Below are positions 31,305-40,555 of a stretch of DNA of 64,000 nt, one piece after another. The stretch lies in the NCBI GenBank assembly GCA_030685065.1, contig JAUXQH010000042.1, positions 1-64,000 on the forward strand. Reading direction: 5' to 3'. Made by a program: the position numbers and the translations under genes. Positions within the stretch are counted from its first letter, which is position 1. Every line of letters begins with the position of its first letter. Below the pieces are notes generated by a model, which saw nothing but the letters and a program-made list of their open reading frames with translations, did not search any database and was not told the DNA's origin. This stretch comes from Pseudomonadota bacterium. GTDB lineage: Bacteria > Myxococcota_A > UBA796 > SXON01.

Positions 31305-32510
31305 CTAGGCGTAGTGGACGCGAACGGTCTGGATCAGCGTCTCGAGGGCGTCGGTCACGACGCGGGTGTCCGGGTGGCGCACGATGACGTAGCCCTCGCC
31401 CTCGTAGCCGGAGGCGCGGGGGCGCCCGACGATGGGGAGCTTCGCCTCGACCACGAGGTGCCCGATCTTGCGCTGGGCCTCTTCGAGGTTGTCGACGCGG
31501 GACACCCGGCCCTGGCCCTCGCCGCGAAGAAACGCCACGCCGGCGCTGTACTTGCGGTCGAACGAGCCGTGCACGCGCCCGTCGATCATCGCGTGCGCCC
31601 ACGCCGCGTACATGCTGCGGTCGTGCGCCCAGGACATGAGCGACGTGAATTGGGCGCCCGGGGGGCGCGCGCCTACCTCGGAGATCACCGGCGAGCCGTC
31701 GGGCCGCCGGAACCACTCCATGTGGGTGAAGGCAGTGCCGAGCCCGAGCGCGCGGTTGGCCTCGAACCCGATCTTCCGGATCGCGTCGAACTCGGGGCCG
31801 ATCTCGCGCGGCAGGTACACACACCACTGCACCCAATCGTTCCGCATCACGTCGAGCGGGCCGGGCAGGTAGCGCCCGATGTTGTGGAACACCGGCCGCC
31901 CGTCGATCGTGATCGTGTCGAACGAGTGCTCCTCGCCCTGGATGAACTCCTCCGCGAGCGCCTCCCGATCCGCCGATGGCCGCAGCTCCGCGAGGGCGCC
32001 GTGCAGATCGTCCGGGGAGTTGATCTGGTAGGTAGCGCGGCAGCCCGCGCCGTCCGGCGGCTTGACCACGATCGGGTACCCCACCTGCTCGATGAAGCGC
32101 CACGCGTCCTGCGCGCTCTGGAGGCGGGCGTGCCGCGCCGTCGGGAGGCCCGCCGCCCGGAGCGCCGACTTCATCACCCCCTTGTCCCGGAAGCGGCGCG
32201 CCACGTCCGGGGTGATGCCGGGGAGGCCGAGCACGACCCGCGCCTCGGCGAGCTGGTCCTGGATGTTCTCGAGGATGCCCAGGATGCAGTGGGCGCCGCC
32301 CGTACGCGCCATCACCTGGCGCGCGGCATCCACGATCACGTCCGTACGCGTGGCGTCGCTGACCTGCCAGTGGAACGCGCCGGGGGGCACCTTCCGGGCG
32401 TCGTCCTGGGTGAGGACGACGAGGCGCACGCCCGGCACGCTGGCGGCGGCCTGGACGAACTTGAGGGTGGCGTCGAGCAGGAAGGGGGCGACGAAGAGGA
32501 CGGTACGCAT
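31305..32510 (-). CDS. ATP-grasp carboxylate ligase-like protein (copy 2)
   Basis: A 401-residue paralogue of the neighbouring ATP-grasp genes. The motifs YPIVVKPPDGAGCRATYQI (ATP Lys), EEFIQGEEHSFDTITIDG and ISEVGARPPG (metal site) are intact. The N-terminal domain differs from the other two copies (VPGVRLVVLTQDD), suggesting a different donor or recognition surface. ATG at 32510 is taken as the start; a GTG codon just before it is possible. It heads the two-gene minus-strand ATP-grasp operon and is divergent from the MYXO-CTERM gene at 32614. Confidence 0.85.
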   Translation of the reverse strand: MRTVLFVAPFLLDATLKFVQAAASVPGVRLVVLTQDDARKVPPGAFHWQVSDATRTDVIVDAARQVMARTGGAHCILGILENIQDQLAEARVVLGLPGITPDVARRFRDKGVMKSALRAAGLPTARHARLQSAQDAWRFIEQVGYPIVVKPPDGAGCRATYQINSPDDLHGALAELRPSADREALAEEFIQGEEHSFDTITIDGRPVFHNIGRYLPGPLDVMRNDWVQWCVYLPREIGPEFDAIRKIGFEANRALGLGTAFTHMEWFRRPDGSPVISEVGARPPGAQFTSLMSWAHDRSMYAAWAHAMIDGRVHGSFDRKYSAGVAFLRGEGQGRVSRVDNLEEAQRKIGHLVVEAKLPIVGRPRASGYEGEGYVIVRHPDTRVVTDALETLIQTVRVHYA

Positions 32511-32525
32511 CACGTCGGCGCTTAT

Positions 32526-32605
32526 CGTCGGATCGGCCGCGGGGCTACCGTTTCCCGCAGTCGCGCCCGCGCCCCCGGGGTCTGGTACGCGCGGCGTCGG
32601 ATCGG
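32526..32605. promoter_or_regulatory. 11-bp direct repeat in a divergent promoter region, candidate operator
   Basis: CGTCGGATCGG occurs at 32526-32536 and again at 32595-32605, in the ~100-bp gap between the divergent ATP-grasp operon and the MYXO-CTERM/ATP-grasp operon. The two copies sit next to either start, in the right place for a shared regulator. Only two copies are seen. Confidence 0.35.
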
Positions 32606-32613
32606 TTAGAGTC

Positions 32614-33927
32614 GTGCGGATCGTGAGGCCCCCCTTGCTCGTTCTGTTGCTCTCCGCTCCGTTTTGGTCCGCCCTCGCCGCGCCCCCGGTGGAGGCCGAG
32701 CAGCTCTTCGAGGCCTTTGCGACGCAGGGAGAGCGCCGGGAGCCCGTCGCCCTCGCCGGGTCGGGCGCGCGCTACCTCGACGTGTACAAGTCGGGCGACC
32801 TCGCCATCCTCCACGACGCGGACGGAGAGTGGTTCGCCGAGGCGCTCTCCCAAGGGGGGGACCCCCTGGCTTGGATGCTCGGATCCCTCGAGACCGCCTT
32901 CTACAAGAAGTTCGACGACGATTATCAGTACCTCACCGTGCTGCTGGTGAAGGACTTCGGCTTCTTCGCCGCGTTCTACTCGCCCATCGCGAACGACGTG
33001 TACGGCATCGGCTATGACAGCATGTTCGCCGGAGAGGAGTTCGATCTCTCCTCCAACCAGCTCGATGGCTTCATCTTCATGAACTACTACGGGCTGTGGA
33101 CCGAGAGCCCGGACGTTGGCCGCTACGTGTTCGGCCAGGAGTTCATGCACCGGTGGGGCTCGTTCGTGAACATCGAGAAGGAGGGCCTCGATCAGAACGC
33201 CCTGCTCGGCCGTGACACGGCGCACTGGTCCTACTACCTGAACACGCCCAACTCTCCGATGGAGGGCAACACCTGGTCCGACAATGCGGACGGGACGTGG
33301 TCCACCGAGAACACCAGCGTCTCCACCTACAGTGACCTCGACCTGTACCTCATGGGGCTGGTCGGCCCCGAGGACGTAGGCGTGCAGACCCTCCTCCTCG
33401 TCGACCAGGCCGACGCGGAGGGCACCGAGGCGGCCACCACGCCCGAGTTCCTCGACCGGTTCAGCGGCGGCCGCAACGTGACGCTCACCGCGACGCCCGT
33501 CACCTTCACCGTCGATGACATCATCGCCGCCGAGGGCGCGCGGGTGCCGTCCGTCGAGAACAGCCCCAAGAACTTCCGGATGGCATTCCTGGTGCTGGTC
33601 CTCTCCGAGGACACGTTCGGAGAGGCGGAGATCGCCACGATCGACCAGGTGCGGCAGACGTGGGAGGCCGATTGGGAGGAGGACGTGGGCTACCTCGCCG
33701 ACCTCGACACCACCCTCGGCAATTCCACCGCGCCCACGTGGGGCGAGCCCACCGACACCGGCGGGGAAGACACGGGCGACATCATCGACTGTTGCAAGGA
33801 TGACGGCGAGACCGAGGAGACCCCCGCCGCCTGCGGTTGCGCCAGCACCGGCGCCCCCGGTGGTACGGCCCTCTTGGCCCTCGCGCTCGTGGGGCTCCTC
33901 GGCGCCCGTCGGGAGCGGCGGTCGTGA
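32614..33927 (+). CDS. MYXO-CTERM surface protein with degenerate metalloprotease motif
   Basis: About 437 residues with a signal peptide (PLLVLLLSAPFWSALA). The central region has RYVFGQEFMHRWGSF, where related exported proteins would be expected to have an HExxH zinc motif. The first His is Gln here, so proteolysis is doubtful. Acidic linkers (PTDTGGEDTGDIID) precede a Cys pair and a MYXO-CTERM tail (AACGCASTG, a hydrophobic helix, GARRERRS). GTG at 32614 or 32623 may be the start; neither has a clear ribosome site. The TGA overlaps the start of the third ATP-grasp gene (GTGA), showing co-translation. Confidence 0.78.
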   Translation: MRIVRPPLLVLLLSAPFWSALAAPPVEAEQLFEAFATQGERREPVALAGSGARYLDVYKSGDLAILHDADGEWFAEALSQGGDPLAWMLGSLETAFYKKFDDDYQYLTVLLVKDFGFFAAFYSPIANDVYGIGYDSMFAGEEFDLSSNQLDGFIFMNYYGLWTESPDVGRYVFGQEFMHRWGSFVNIEKEGLDQNALLGRDTAHWSYYLNTPNSPMEGNTWSDNADGTWSTENTSVSTYSDLDLYLMGLVGPEDVGVQTLLLVDQADAEGTEAATTPEFLDRFSGGRNVTLTATPVTFTVDDIIAAEGARVPSVENSPKNFRMAFLVLVLSEDTFGEAEIATIDQVRQTWEADWEEDVGYLADLDTTLGNSTAPTWGEPTDTGGEDTGDIIDCCKDDGETEETPAACGCASTGAPGGTALLALALVGLLGARRERRS

Positions 33928-35132
33928 AGGTCCTTTTCCTCTCGCCCAACTACCCCCTCGAGATGCAGGACTTCACCCGCGGCCTCGCCGAGGTGGGCGC
34001 GGACGTGGTGGGCATCGGTGACACCCCGCGCGACGGCCTGTCCCCCAAGGTCAAGTCCCACCTTGCGGGCTACCTCCAGGTTCCGCTGCAGAACCCCGAG
34101 GCCGTGCTCACCGCCGTGCGCGCCACGGGCGTCCGCTTCGACCGCGTGGAGTGCCTGTGGGAGCCCTTCGTCGAGCTCGCGGCGTGGCTGCGGGAGCGGC
34201 TCGGCGTCCCCGGCATGACGCTCGACACCGCGCGCGCCTTTCGCGACAAGGAGCTGATGAAGCAGCGGGTCGAGGCCGCCGGCCTGCGGGTGCCCCACCA
34301 CACCCGCGCGAACACCCGCGAAGAAGTGTGGGCGGCCGCCGAGCGCTTCGGCTTTCCGCTCATCCTCAAGCCCATCGCCGGCGCCGGCAGCGCGGACACC
34401 TTTCGGGTGGACGACGCGAAGGAGCTCGAGGTGGCGCTGGCCCGCACGGCCCACGTGCCCGAGGTGAGCGTCGAGGAGTTCGTGGACGGCGAGGAGTTCA
34501 CCTTCGACACCGTGTGTATCGACGGCAAACCGGCCTACGCCAACATCGCCCAGTACCATCCGCGCCCCCTCCAGGCGCGCTCCAACGAGTGGATCAGCCC
34601 CATCGTGGTCACCATCCGCGACATGTGGGCGCCCGCGTACAAGCCCGGCATCGAGCTCGGCTTGGGGGTGTTGCGCGCCCTGAACATGGGGACAGGGTTC
34701 ACCCACATGGAGTGGTACAAGAAGGCCAACGGAGAGGTCGTGTTCGGGGAGATCGGCGCGCGCTCGGCGGGCGGCCACCTCGTCGACCAGATGAATTGGA
34801 CCGGGGACATCGATCTCTACCGGGAGTGGGCGCGCGCGGTGTGTTGGAAGTCCTTCGAGGGCGACACCCGGCGCAAGAACAACGTCGCCATCATCTTCAA
34901 GCGCGCGCGCGGCCAGGGCCGCATCCAGCGCATCGAGGGCCTCGAGCGCTACCTCGCGAAGTACGGCGCCCACGTGGTGGCCGAGCAGCTGCTCCGCCCC
35001 GGCGCGCAGCGGCGCGACTGGCTCCAGACGCTCGTGAGCGACGGGTTCGTGTGCGTGCGGCACCCCGATCTGAGCGCCACCCTCCAGATGGCGCAGGCCG
35101 CCGCGACCGACGTGACGATGTACGCGGAGTAG
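33924..35132 (+). CDS. ATP-grasp carboxylate ligase-like protein (copy 3)
   Basis: A 402-residue paralogue of the 30030-31253 gene: both begin with a VLF(L/M)xPN(Y/F)P motif and share GIGD(T/V)P. ATP-binding Lys is in FPLILKPIAGAGSADTFRV and the metal-binding motif is FGEIGARSAGG. The FTHMEWYKKANGE segment matches THMEWF in the other two copies. GTG at 33924 overlaps the upstream MYXO-CTERM stop, so that surface protein and this ligase are made together. It converges with the CotH-like gene, 33 bp apart. Confidence 0.85.
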   Translation: MKVLFLSPNYPLEMQDFTRGLAEVGADVVGIGDTPRDGLSPKVKSHLAGYLQVPLQNPEAVLTAVRATGVRFDRVECLWEPFVELAAWLRERLGVPGMTLDTARAFRDKELMKQRVEAAGLRVPHHTRANTREEVWAAAERFGFPLILKPIAGAGSADTFRVDDAKELEVALARTAHVPEVSVEEFVDGEEFTFDTVCIDGKPAYANIAQYHPRPLQARSNEWISPIVVTIRDMWAPAYKPGIELGLGVLRALNMGTGFTHMEWYKKANGEVVFGEIGARSAGGHLVDQMNWTGDIDLYREWARAVCWKSFEGDTRRKNNVAIIFKRARGQGRIQRIEGLERYLAKYGAHVVAEQLLRPGAQRRDWLQTLVSDGFVCVRHPDLSATLQMAQAAATDVTMYAE

Positions 35133-35165
35133 GGGCGCCCCGCCCTCACGGCCCCGCGGCCGCCC

Positions 35166-36560
35166 TCAAAGCCCCACGGCCGCCCTCACCTCCGCCCGCC
35201 GCTCGTCCGCGAACCCGATCAGGCCGCTCTCCACCGCGGCGTCGAATTCCTCCTCGCTGCCGAGGAAGGTCGAATCCGCGGGCTCGCCTTCGCCGCCATA
35301 GAGCACGGGCCGCAGCAGCTCGGCGAGCGCGTGGACCCGGGCTTCGAAGGGCTCCTCGGCGTAGGCCCCCTCGAGCGCCTCGAGCAGGAAGAGCTCGTAC
35401 CGCTCGAGATACACCGGGTCGTCGAGCAGCAGCCGGATGAGCGGCCACCCCTCGTCGATCTGGGACAGGAGGGGGTCCTCGTTGGCTGCCGGCCAGTCCG
35501 CCAGCGCCTCGTTGTGGTCCCAAGGGATCCACGTGAACCGTCCGCCGTCCGCCGCCGCCCCGTACAGGTAGTAGTTGTGCGCGATGACCCCGTACACATC
35601 CCAGTTTTGCAGCGCGCTGTTGACGGCCAACCATCGCAGGAACCCGTCCACATCCAACGTGGCCTCGAGCCCCTCGCGCCAGGCCGGCGCGTCGTCGCGG
35701 CTCGCGAGCAGGGCCGTGATGAGCCGCTCGATGTCGGCCCCATCGGTGTCACCTCGCTTTCCTTCGAAGCTCGCCGGGTCGTAGCAGGTGAGGTTCGCGC
35801 ACGGACCGTCGGGCTTGTAGAGCGGCCCCTCCCTCTCGCCCCACACCCGCTCCACCATCGTGTCGTCGGGGAGCTCCATCGCCACGTAGAGGCCGAGCGG
35901 CTCGGGGCCCGCGCCCGCGTCGAGCGTCACCCACCAATACGCCGCGCGGGCGGCCGGGACGCCGCGATCCTCGAGGATGGCGCTCGCGAGCACGTCGCGC
36001 ATCAGCGTCTCATCCCGGAATCCGTTCGCGAACGAGAGCTCCTCGAAGCCGTACAGGCGCTGGTCCTCGGCGCCCACGCCCTCGCTCACCAGCTGATCGA
36101 AGTCGAGCCGGAAGGGCAGCTTTCGAATGCCGGCGTGCCAGGCCGCGCGGAGGCTGGAGTTCCCCTTGAGGCGAATCCCCACGCCCTCCCAAGCCTGGTC
36201 GTCGACCACCACGTGCGCGGGATACCACGCGGGCGATGTCTCCAACGGCTCCCAGGCCTCCTCCGAGGGCGGCCCGCCGCCGCCGAACGGCGTTCCGATG
36301 AGCACCTCCATCTCGTCCAACATCGCGGCGTGCTCGGCCTTGTCCATGCTCAGCGCGATGTGGTGGATCGTGTCCGTGCCGAAGACCGCGGCGTAATCGG
36401 GCGATGCCTCGTCGTCCCCGGCGGGCACCTCATCGCCCCCCGCGGGCACCCCATCGCCTCCACCGGGCGACCCGAGCCCGGATGTGTCCACGCCCGGGCC
36501 CGCCGGTGTGTCAACGCACGCCAAGAGCAGGGTCATCGACCCCACAACCAACAAGCGCAT
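35166..36560 (-). CDS. CotH-kinase-family lipoprotein
   Basis: A 464-residue lipoprotein (signal GSMTLLLAC) with a Gly/Asp/Pro linker containing GGDxVPAG repeats. The CotH domain shows GIRLKGNSSLR, KLPFRLDFDQ, SALQNWDVYGVIAHNYYLY and FTWIPWDHNEALAD. CotH proteins are atypical kinases; spore-coat CotH of Bacillus phosphorylates coat proteins. Here a surface-exposed kinase-like role is possible. ATG at 36560 has AGGGG upstream. It lies downstream of the FG-GAP pseudogene on the same strand. Confidence 0.87.
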   Translation of the reverse strand: MRLLVVGSMTLLLACVDTPAGPGVDTSGLGSPGGGDGVPAGGDEVPAGDDEASPDYAAVFGTDTIHHIALSMDKAEHAAMLDEMEVLIGTPFGGGGPPSEEAWEPLETSPAWYPAHVVVDDQAWEGVGIRLKGNSSLRAAWHAGIRKLPFRLDFDQLVSEGVGAEDQRLYGFEELSFANGFRDETLMRDVLASAILEDRGVPAARAAYWWVTLDAGAGPEPLGLYVAMELPDDTMVERVWGEREGPLYKPDGPCANLTCYDPASFEGKRGDTDGADIERLITALLASRDDAPAWREGLEATLDVDGFLRWLAVNSALQNWDVYGVIAHNYYLYGAAADGGRFTWIPWDHNEALADWPAANEDPLLSQIDEGWPLIRLLLDDPVYLERYELFLLEALEGAYAEEPFEARVHALAELLRPVLYGGEGEPADSTFLGSEEEFDAAVESGLIGFADERRAEVRAAVGL

Positions 36561-36622
36561 CGATGTTCCCCTTCCATCGAAGGTAGGGGCAAAATCGCGG
36601 GCGGGGAACGCCGAGCTTCAGA

Positions 36623-38434
36623 TCACTCGCACGGCCACCGGCCGAGGTCGATCGAGTTGTCGGTTTCGTCGCATTCCTCGACCACGCGGTCATCATCCAC
36701 GCGGACGACCATGCCGCGGTCCCACTGGACCTCGGTGAGCTCGAAGGGGCCGGTGTGGCGCGCCGCGCCCGCGGGGAGCGACAAGGTGACGCCGGTGACG
36801 AGGGTGGTGCCCTGGTACACACCGATGTTGAAGTCGGGCGTGTCGGCGAGGCCCGTGTTCTCGACGGGCACGATCACCTCTACCACCCCCTCGTCGCAGC
36901 GGGCCTCGCAGATCAGGGGGGCGCCGGGCGCGAGGTCGGCGAGATCGGTCGAGAGGCCGTACAACGTCCCGCCGGCACGGAAGTTGTTCCAGCGCTCCCA
37001 GTTGGGCTCCTCGTTCACCGGGATGCTCCCATCATCCTCCACGTTGGTGATGTGGTACGCGAATTGGTTCCAGACGGGCCGTGACGGGCGCCAGGAGTTG
37101 GTCGCGTCACCGATGACCGTGATGCCGTTGTACCCGGTGTAGGCGTAGTTGTTCGACGGCAGGACGATCTCGGTCGAACCGTCATTGTCGACGTCGACGA
37201 TGAGGGGATACTCGTAGAGGGTGCCGCTCGCGTGGCCGTCGTCCTGCAGCTTCACCGCGCCGGTGGCGCCGTCGTACACCCACAAGGTGAGCTCGTCCGC
37301 ATACACCACGTCCGCCGCGCCGTCCCCCTCGAAGTCGAACACCGAGCTTCCGGTCACGGTCGACGAATAGTCGGAGACCGGCATGCTCCAGAGCACGGTG
37401 CCATCGGAGTCGAAGACGGAGTAGGCCGCCGCGCCGGCCACGCCGATCTCCGGGAGCCCATCATTGTCGAAGTCCGCCACGGTGGGCGGCCCGCCGTTTC
37501 CGCCGCCGGGGTGGGCGGCCTACCACCGCACGGTGCCGTCCAGGTTGGTGACGACCACGGTGCCGGCCGAGGTGTGGACGACCTCGGGGGTGCCGTCGAG
37601 GTCGAAGTCACCCACGGCGCCCGGGCCGTCACCGGTGGCGTCGGTCCACAGCAGCACGCCGTTTCCGCGGTAGACCGTGTTGCCGGCCACGATCTCCATG
37701 CGGCCATCCCCGTCGAGGTCGACGGCGAAGGACAACCACCACCCCGCGCCCCCCGTGCCGGTCCACAGCAGGGTTCCGTCGGTGTCGAGCAGCTGCCGGC
37801 CGTAGACGACCTCGGCCTGGCCGTCCCCATCGACGTCCGCGAAGGCCGGCGAGCCGTAGCCGTAGATCTCGGTGCCACCCACCCATTTGAGCGACCCGTC
37901 GGCGTTGACACAAACGACCGCCGCCTCGGTCCCCGCGGTACACACTTCGGGGAGCCCGTCCGCGTCGATGTCCCCGATGGCGACCCCACCGCTCGCATAG
38001 ACGTGGTAGCCGCCGGGATCGTAGACGGACCAGTGGGTGCCGGAGCCGTCCCCGCTGATGGCCGTGAGCGTGCCGGCTGTCGTGTAGCCCCCATACGCGA
38101 AGCTGGTGAACACGATGTCGGGGATGTCGTTGTCGTCGATCAGGCCGTCCGCGTTGTCGTCGGTGAGGTTGCCGACGGAGGGGGTCGACATGATGTCGTC
38201 GTAGTCGGGGTAGGTGGGGTTGGCGTTCCATTGCCACTCCACCACGGGGCTGAAGCTGCCCACCGGCGGATCGACGAGGCAGGCGGCGTCCGTCGGTACG
38301 GCCCATGGGTCGGAGGGCTCGGGGCACTCCTCGGGGAGCACGCCGCTGTCGCCCGCCGGTTCGGCGACGTGGGGCTTCACCTCGTAGTCGCTGCATCCCG
38401 CGAGGAGCACTACCAGGCCGTGTGCTCCGCGCAT
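36623..38434 (-). pseudogene. FG-GAP/VCBS propeller lipoprotein interrupted by in-frame amber stop
   Basis: 604 codons from ATG at 38434 (GGAG 8 nt upstream) to TGA at 36623, broken by TAG at 37520-37522. Both halves are in the same frame. The first ends TNLDGTVRW; the second resumes AAHPGGGNGGPPTVADFDNDG, with no normal start codon. The paralogue at 41689-43764 reads through the same point without a break. The protein has a lipobox (LLAGC), repeated FG-GAP-like Asp motifs (DIDADGLPEV, DVDGDGQAEVVYG, DLDGDGRMEIVAG) forming a propeller, and a C-terminal CARDB-like beta domain. It is the last gene of a minus-strand operon, 3 bp after the TPR gene. Pseudogene, error or readthrough remain open. 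Confidence 0.75.
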
Positions 38435-38437
38435 TCG

Positions 38438-40549
38438 CTACTCTCCCCGGTCGAGCTTCTTCTGTGCCATCTGAACATATTTGCGGATGTTCGGGATCTC
38501 GGGATCGAGCGCGAGGGCGCGCTGGAGATCCTGGTGCGCCTGCCGGTAGTTCTTCCGGTAGTAATGGGAGATGCCCCGGCGGCAGCGCGCCATGGCGTGG
38601 CTGCCGTCGATCTCGACCGCCTGGTCGTAGAACTCGATGGCGCGCTTGTACTCCTTGCGGGCAAAGTACAGGTCCCCCATCGCGACGTGCGACTCGGGCC
38701 GATCCGGCGCGTGGTCTTCGGCGCGCGCGAAGTCGCTCATGGCGCTCGAGTAGTCGCCCAGCTCCAGGTAGCAGCGGCCGCGGCCGATGTGCGCCTCGGT
38801 CAGGGTGTGGCGCATGTCCAGGGCATCCGTGTAGCTCTGGATGGCCTTCTGGAACTCGCCCCGGCGCGCGAGCGTGTTCGCGTCGAGGATGAGCTTCTGG
38901 ATGTGCTTCTCGTCCGGCACCACGCTCTCGCGGGGGGGCGGAGCGAGCGCGGCGCCCGGATTCGTGCGGTTTCCGGTGTCGTCATCCGTGAGGCGAGGCG
39001 CGGTGCGCTGAGTCCGCGCCGGAGCGTTGCTCTCGAACGAGACCGAGAGGTTGCCCAGGTCGGACTCGCCCAGGCGAGCGTCGTCACCGTGAGAGTCCCC
39101 GGCGGAGCCTCCCTCGGCTTCGGGCTCGTCATCGGCCGGAAGATCGACCTCGTCTTCTTCCGACTGGGCGAGCCGCGGCGAGCCCGCGGGCCCCGCGCGC
39201 AGGTCGACGCGGGCGGGCGCGCTGCCCGCTCGTTGCTCGCCGAGGGCCGGCAACGCGGCGCGATCCGCGGCCTTGCCGTTGATGGTCGCCTCGTCGTAGC
39301 GGCCTCGCGGCGTCTCGGGGACAGGCGGCGTCTCGAGGAGGGGCGGCGCCTCGGGGTGGGACCGCGCCTCGGAGACCGGCGGCGTGGGCGCGCGCGCCGC
39401 GGCCTCCTGGGGGGCGCCGAAGTCGAGCACGCTGTGCTCGTGGGGGGCCTCGGAGTCGCGCCCCGGGACGGGGCCATCGGAGGGCTCGGCGGGGACCGCG
39501 GCGACCGACCGCACGCCCGCGCCCTGTCGAGGCGGGCGGGCCGGCGCGGGCTTCACGACGCTGGGCGCAGCCCCGAGGGCCCCGGCGGCCCAGTCGGACA
39601 GCTCGGACGCGGCCAGCGGAGCGGGCGCGATCGTGAGCGACGCGATCACCGTCGGGTCGGGCTCGGGCTCCGGAGCGGCCTCGAGCAGCTCGGCCAGGGA
39701 AGGAAGCGGCTCGGGAGCGTCGATCGGCGTGAAGTCGCTGGTGCAGAGATCGAGGACCTCCGCGTGGCTCTGGTCGGGGACCGCGGCGGGGACTTCGGCT
39801 GGGACTTCGGCCGGGACTTCGACGGGGACGTCCGCCAGGGCTTCCGGGACGGCGTCGTCCGGGTCCTCGGAGGTCACGAAGGTGGCCTCGGCGGGGTCGA
39901 AGCGCTCCGGGGGAGCGGGGATGACCGGGGCCACGCTGGCCGAGGCCAGGATCACCGGCGCGACCGCGGGCTCCGCGCGGCGCCGGGGCTCGAAGCGCGG
40001 GGCCGGAGCGCGAGGGGGCTCGACCACGATCGGTGTCGTGCGGGCGGCGGCCTGCGCGAGGTCCCTGAGCGCGTCGACCACGGAATCGCCCCGAGGGGCG
40101 GGGTGCGCATCGAGTCGGGGCGCGCTGACATCCAGGATCGGGGTGTCGAACCGCAAGGAACGAGCGATCCGATCGGGGCCTCGACGGGGGCTCGACGGGA
40201 GGGGACGGGGCGGCGGAGGCGCGGCAGCCGGCGCCGCGCGGCGCCGGGGAGCGGCCGCAGAGGTGGGCAGGGGCTGCGACGCGCGGTCGGCGGTGCCGGC
40301 GCGAAGGGCGCGCAAGTGGAGCGCGAGCCGGCGATCGAGCATGGCCCCGGCGACGTCCTCGTGTGAGGAGTCGGCCGCCGAAGCGCGGTGAAGGGCGAGC
40401 AGGCGGTCGAACGGGAGGTGGGCGGAGGCCAGCTGCAACAGCGCCGCGCGCCCCGCCGCGAGCGTGGCGAGCAGCGCGCGGGCGGCCTCGAGCGTGCCAT
40501 CCGGGGTACCATCGCGGGCCGAATCCGCGGGAGGGCGTTCACCCGGCAT
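38438..40549 (-). CDS. long disordered protein with C-terminal TPR domain
   Basis: 703 residues. The first ~560 are low-complexity, rich in Pro/Ala/Glu, with a PAEVP repeat (VPVEVPAEVPAEVPAAVP). The last ~140 residues form about four TPR units (AKRRGEFQKAI-type, GRGRCYLELGDYSSAMSDFA, GDLYFARKEYKRAIEFYDQA, CRRGISHYYRKNYRQAHQDL). There is no signal peptide, so it is probably a cytosolic assembly scaffold. It lies 6 bp after the coiled-coil gene and 3 bp before the FG-GAP gene, so the three are one transcript. The ribosome site is unclear, because GGGAG abuts the ATG. Confidence 0.78.
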   Translation of the reverse strand: MPGERPPADSARDGTPDGTLEAARALLATLAAGRAALLQLASAHLPFDRLLALHRASAADSSHEDVAGAMLDRRLALHLRALRAGTADRASQPLPTSAAAPRRRAAPAAAPPPPRPLPSSPRRGPDRIARSLRFDTPILDVSAPRLDAHPAPRGDSVVDALRDLAQAAARTTPIVVEPPRAPAPRFEPRRRAEPAVAPVILASASVAPVIPAPPERFDPAEATFVTSEDPDDAVPEALADVPVEVPAEVPAEVPAAVPDQSHAEVLDLCTSDFTPIDAPEPLPSLAELLEAAPEPEPDPTVIASLTIAPAPLAASELSDWAAGALGAAPSVVKPAPARPPRQGAGVRSVAAVPAEPSDGPVPGRDSEAPHEHSVLDFGAPQEAAARAPTPPVSEARSHPEAPPLLETPPVPETPRGRYDEATINGKAADRAALPALGEQRAGSAPARVDLRAGPAGSPRLAQSEEDEVDLPADDEPEAEGGSAGDSHGDDARLGESDLGNLSVSFESNAPARTQRTAPRLTDDDTGNRTNPGAALAPPPRESVVPDEKHIQKLILDANTLARRGEFQKAIQSYTDALDMRHTLTEAHIGRGRCYLELGDYSSAMSDFARAEDHAPDRPESHVAMGDLYFARKEYKRAIEFYDQAVEIDGSHAMARCRRGISHYYRKNYRQAHQDLQRALALDPEIPNIRKYVQMAQKKLDRGE

Positions 40550-40555
40550 CTCCCG

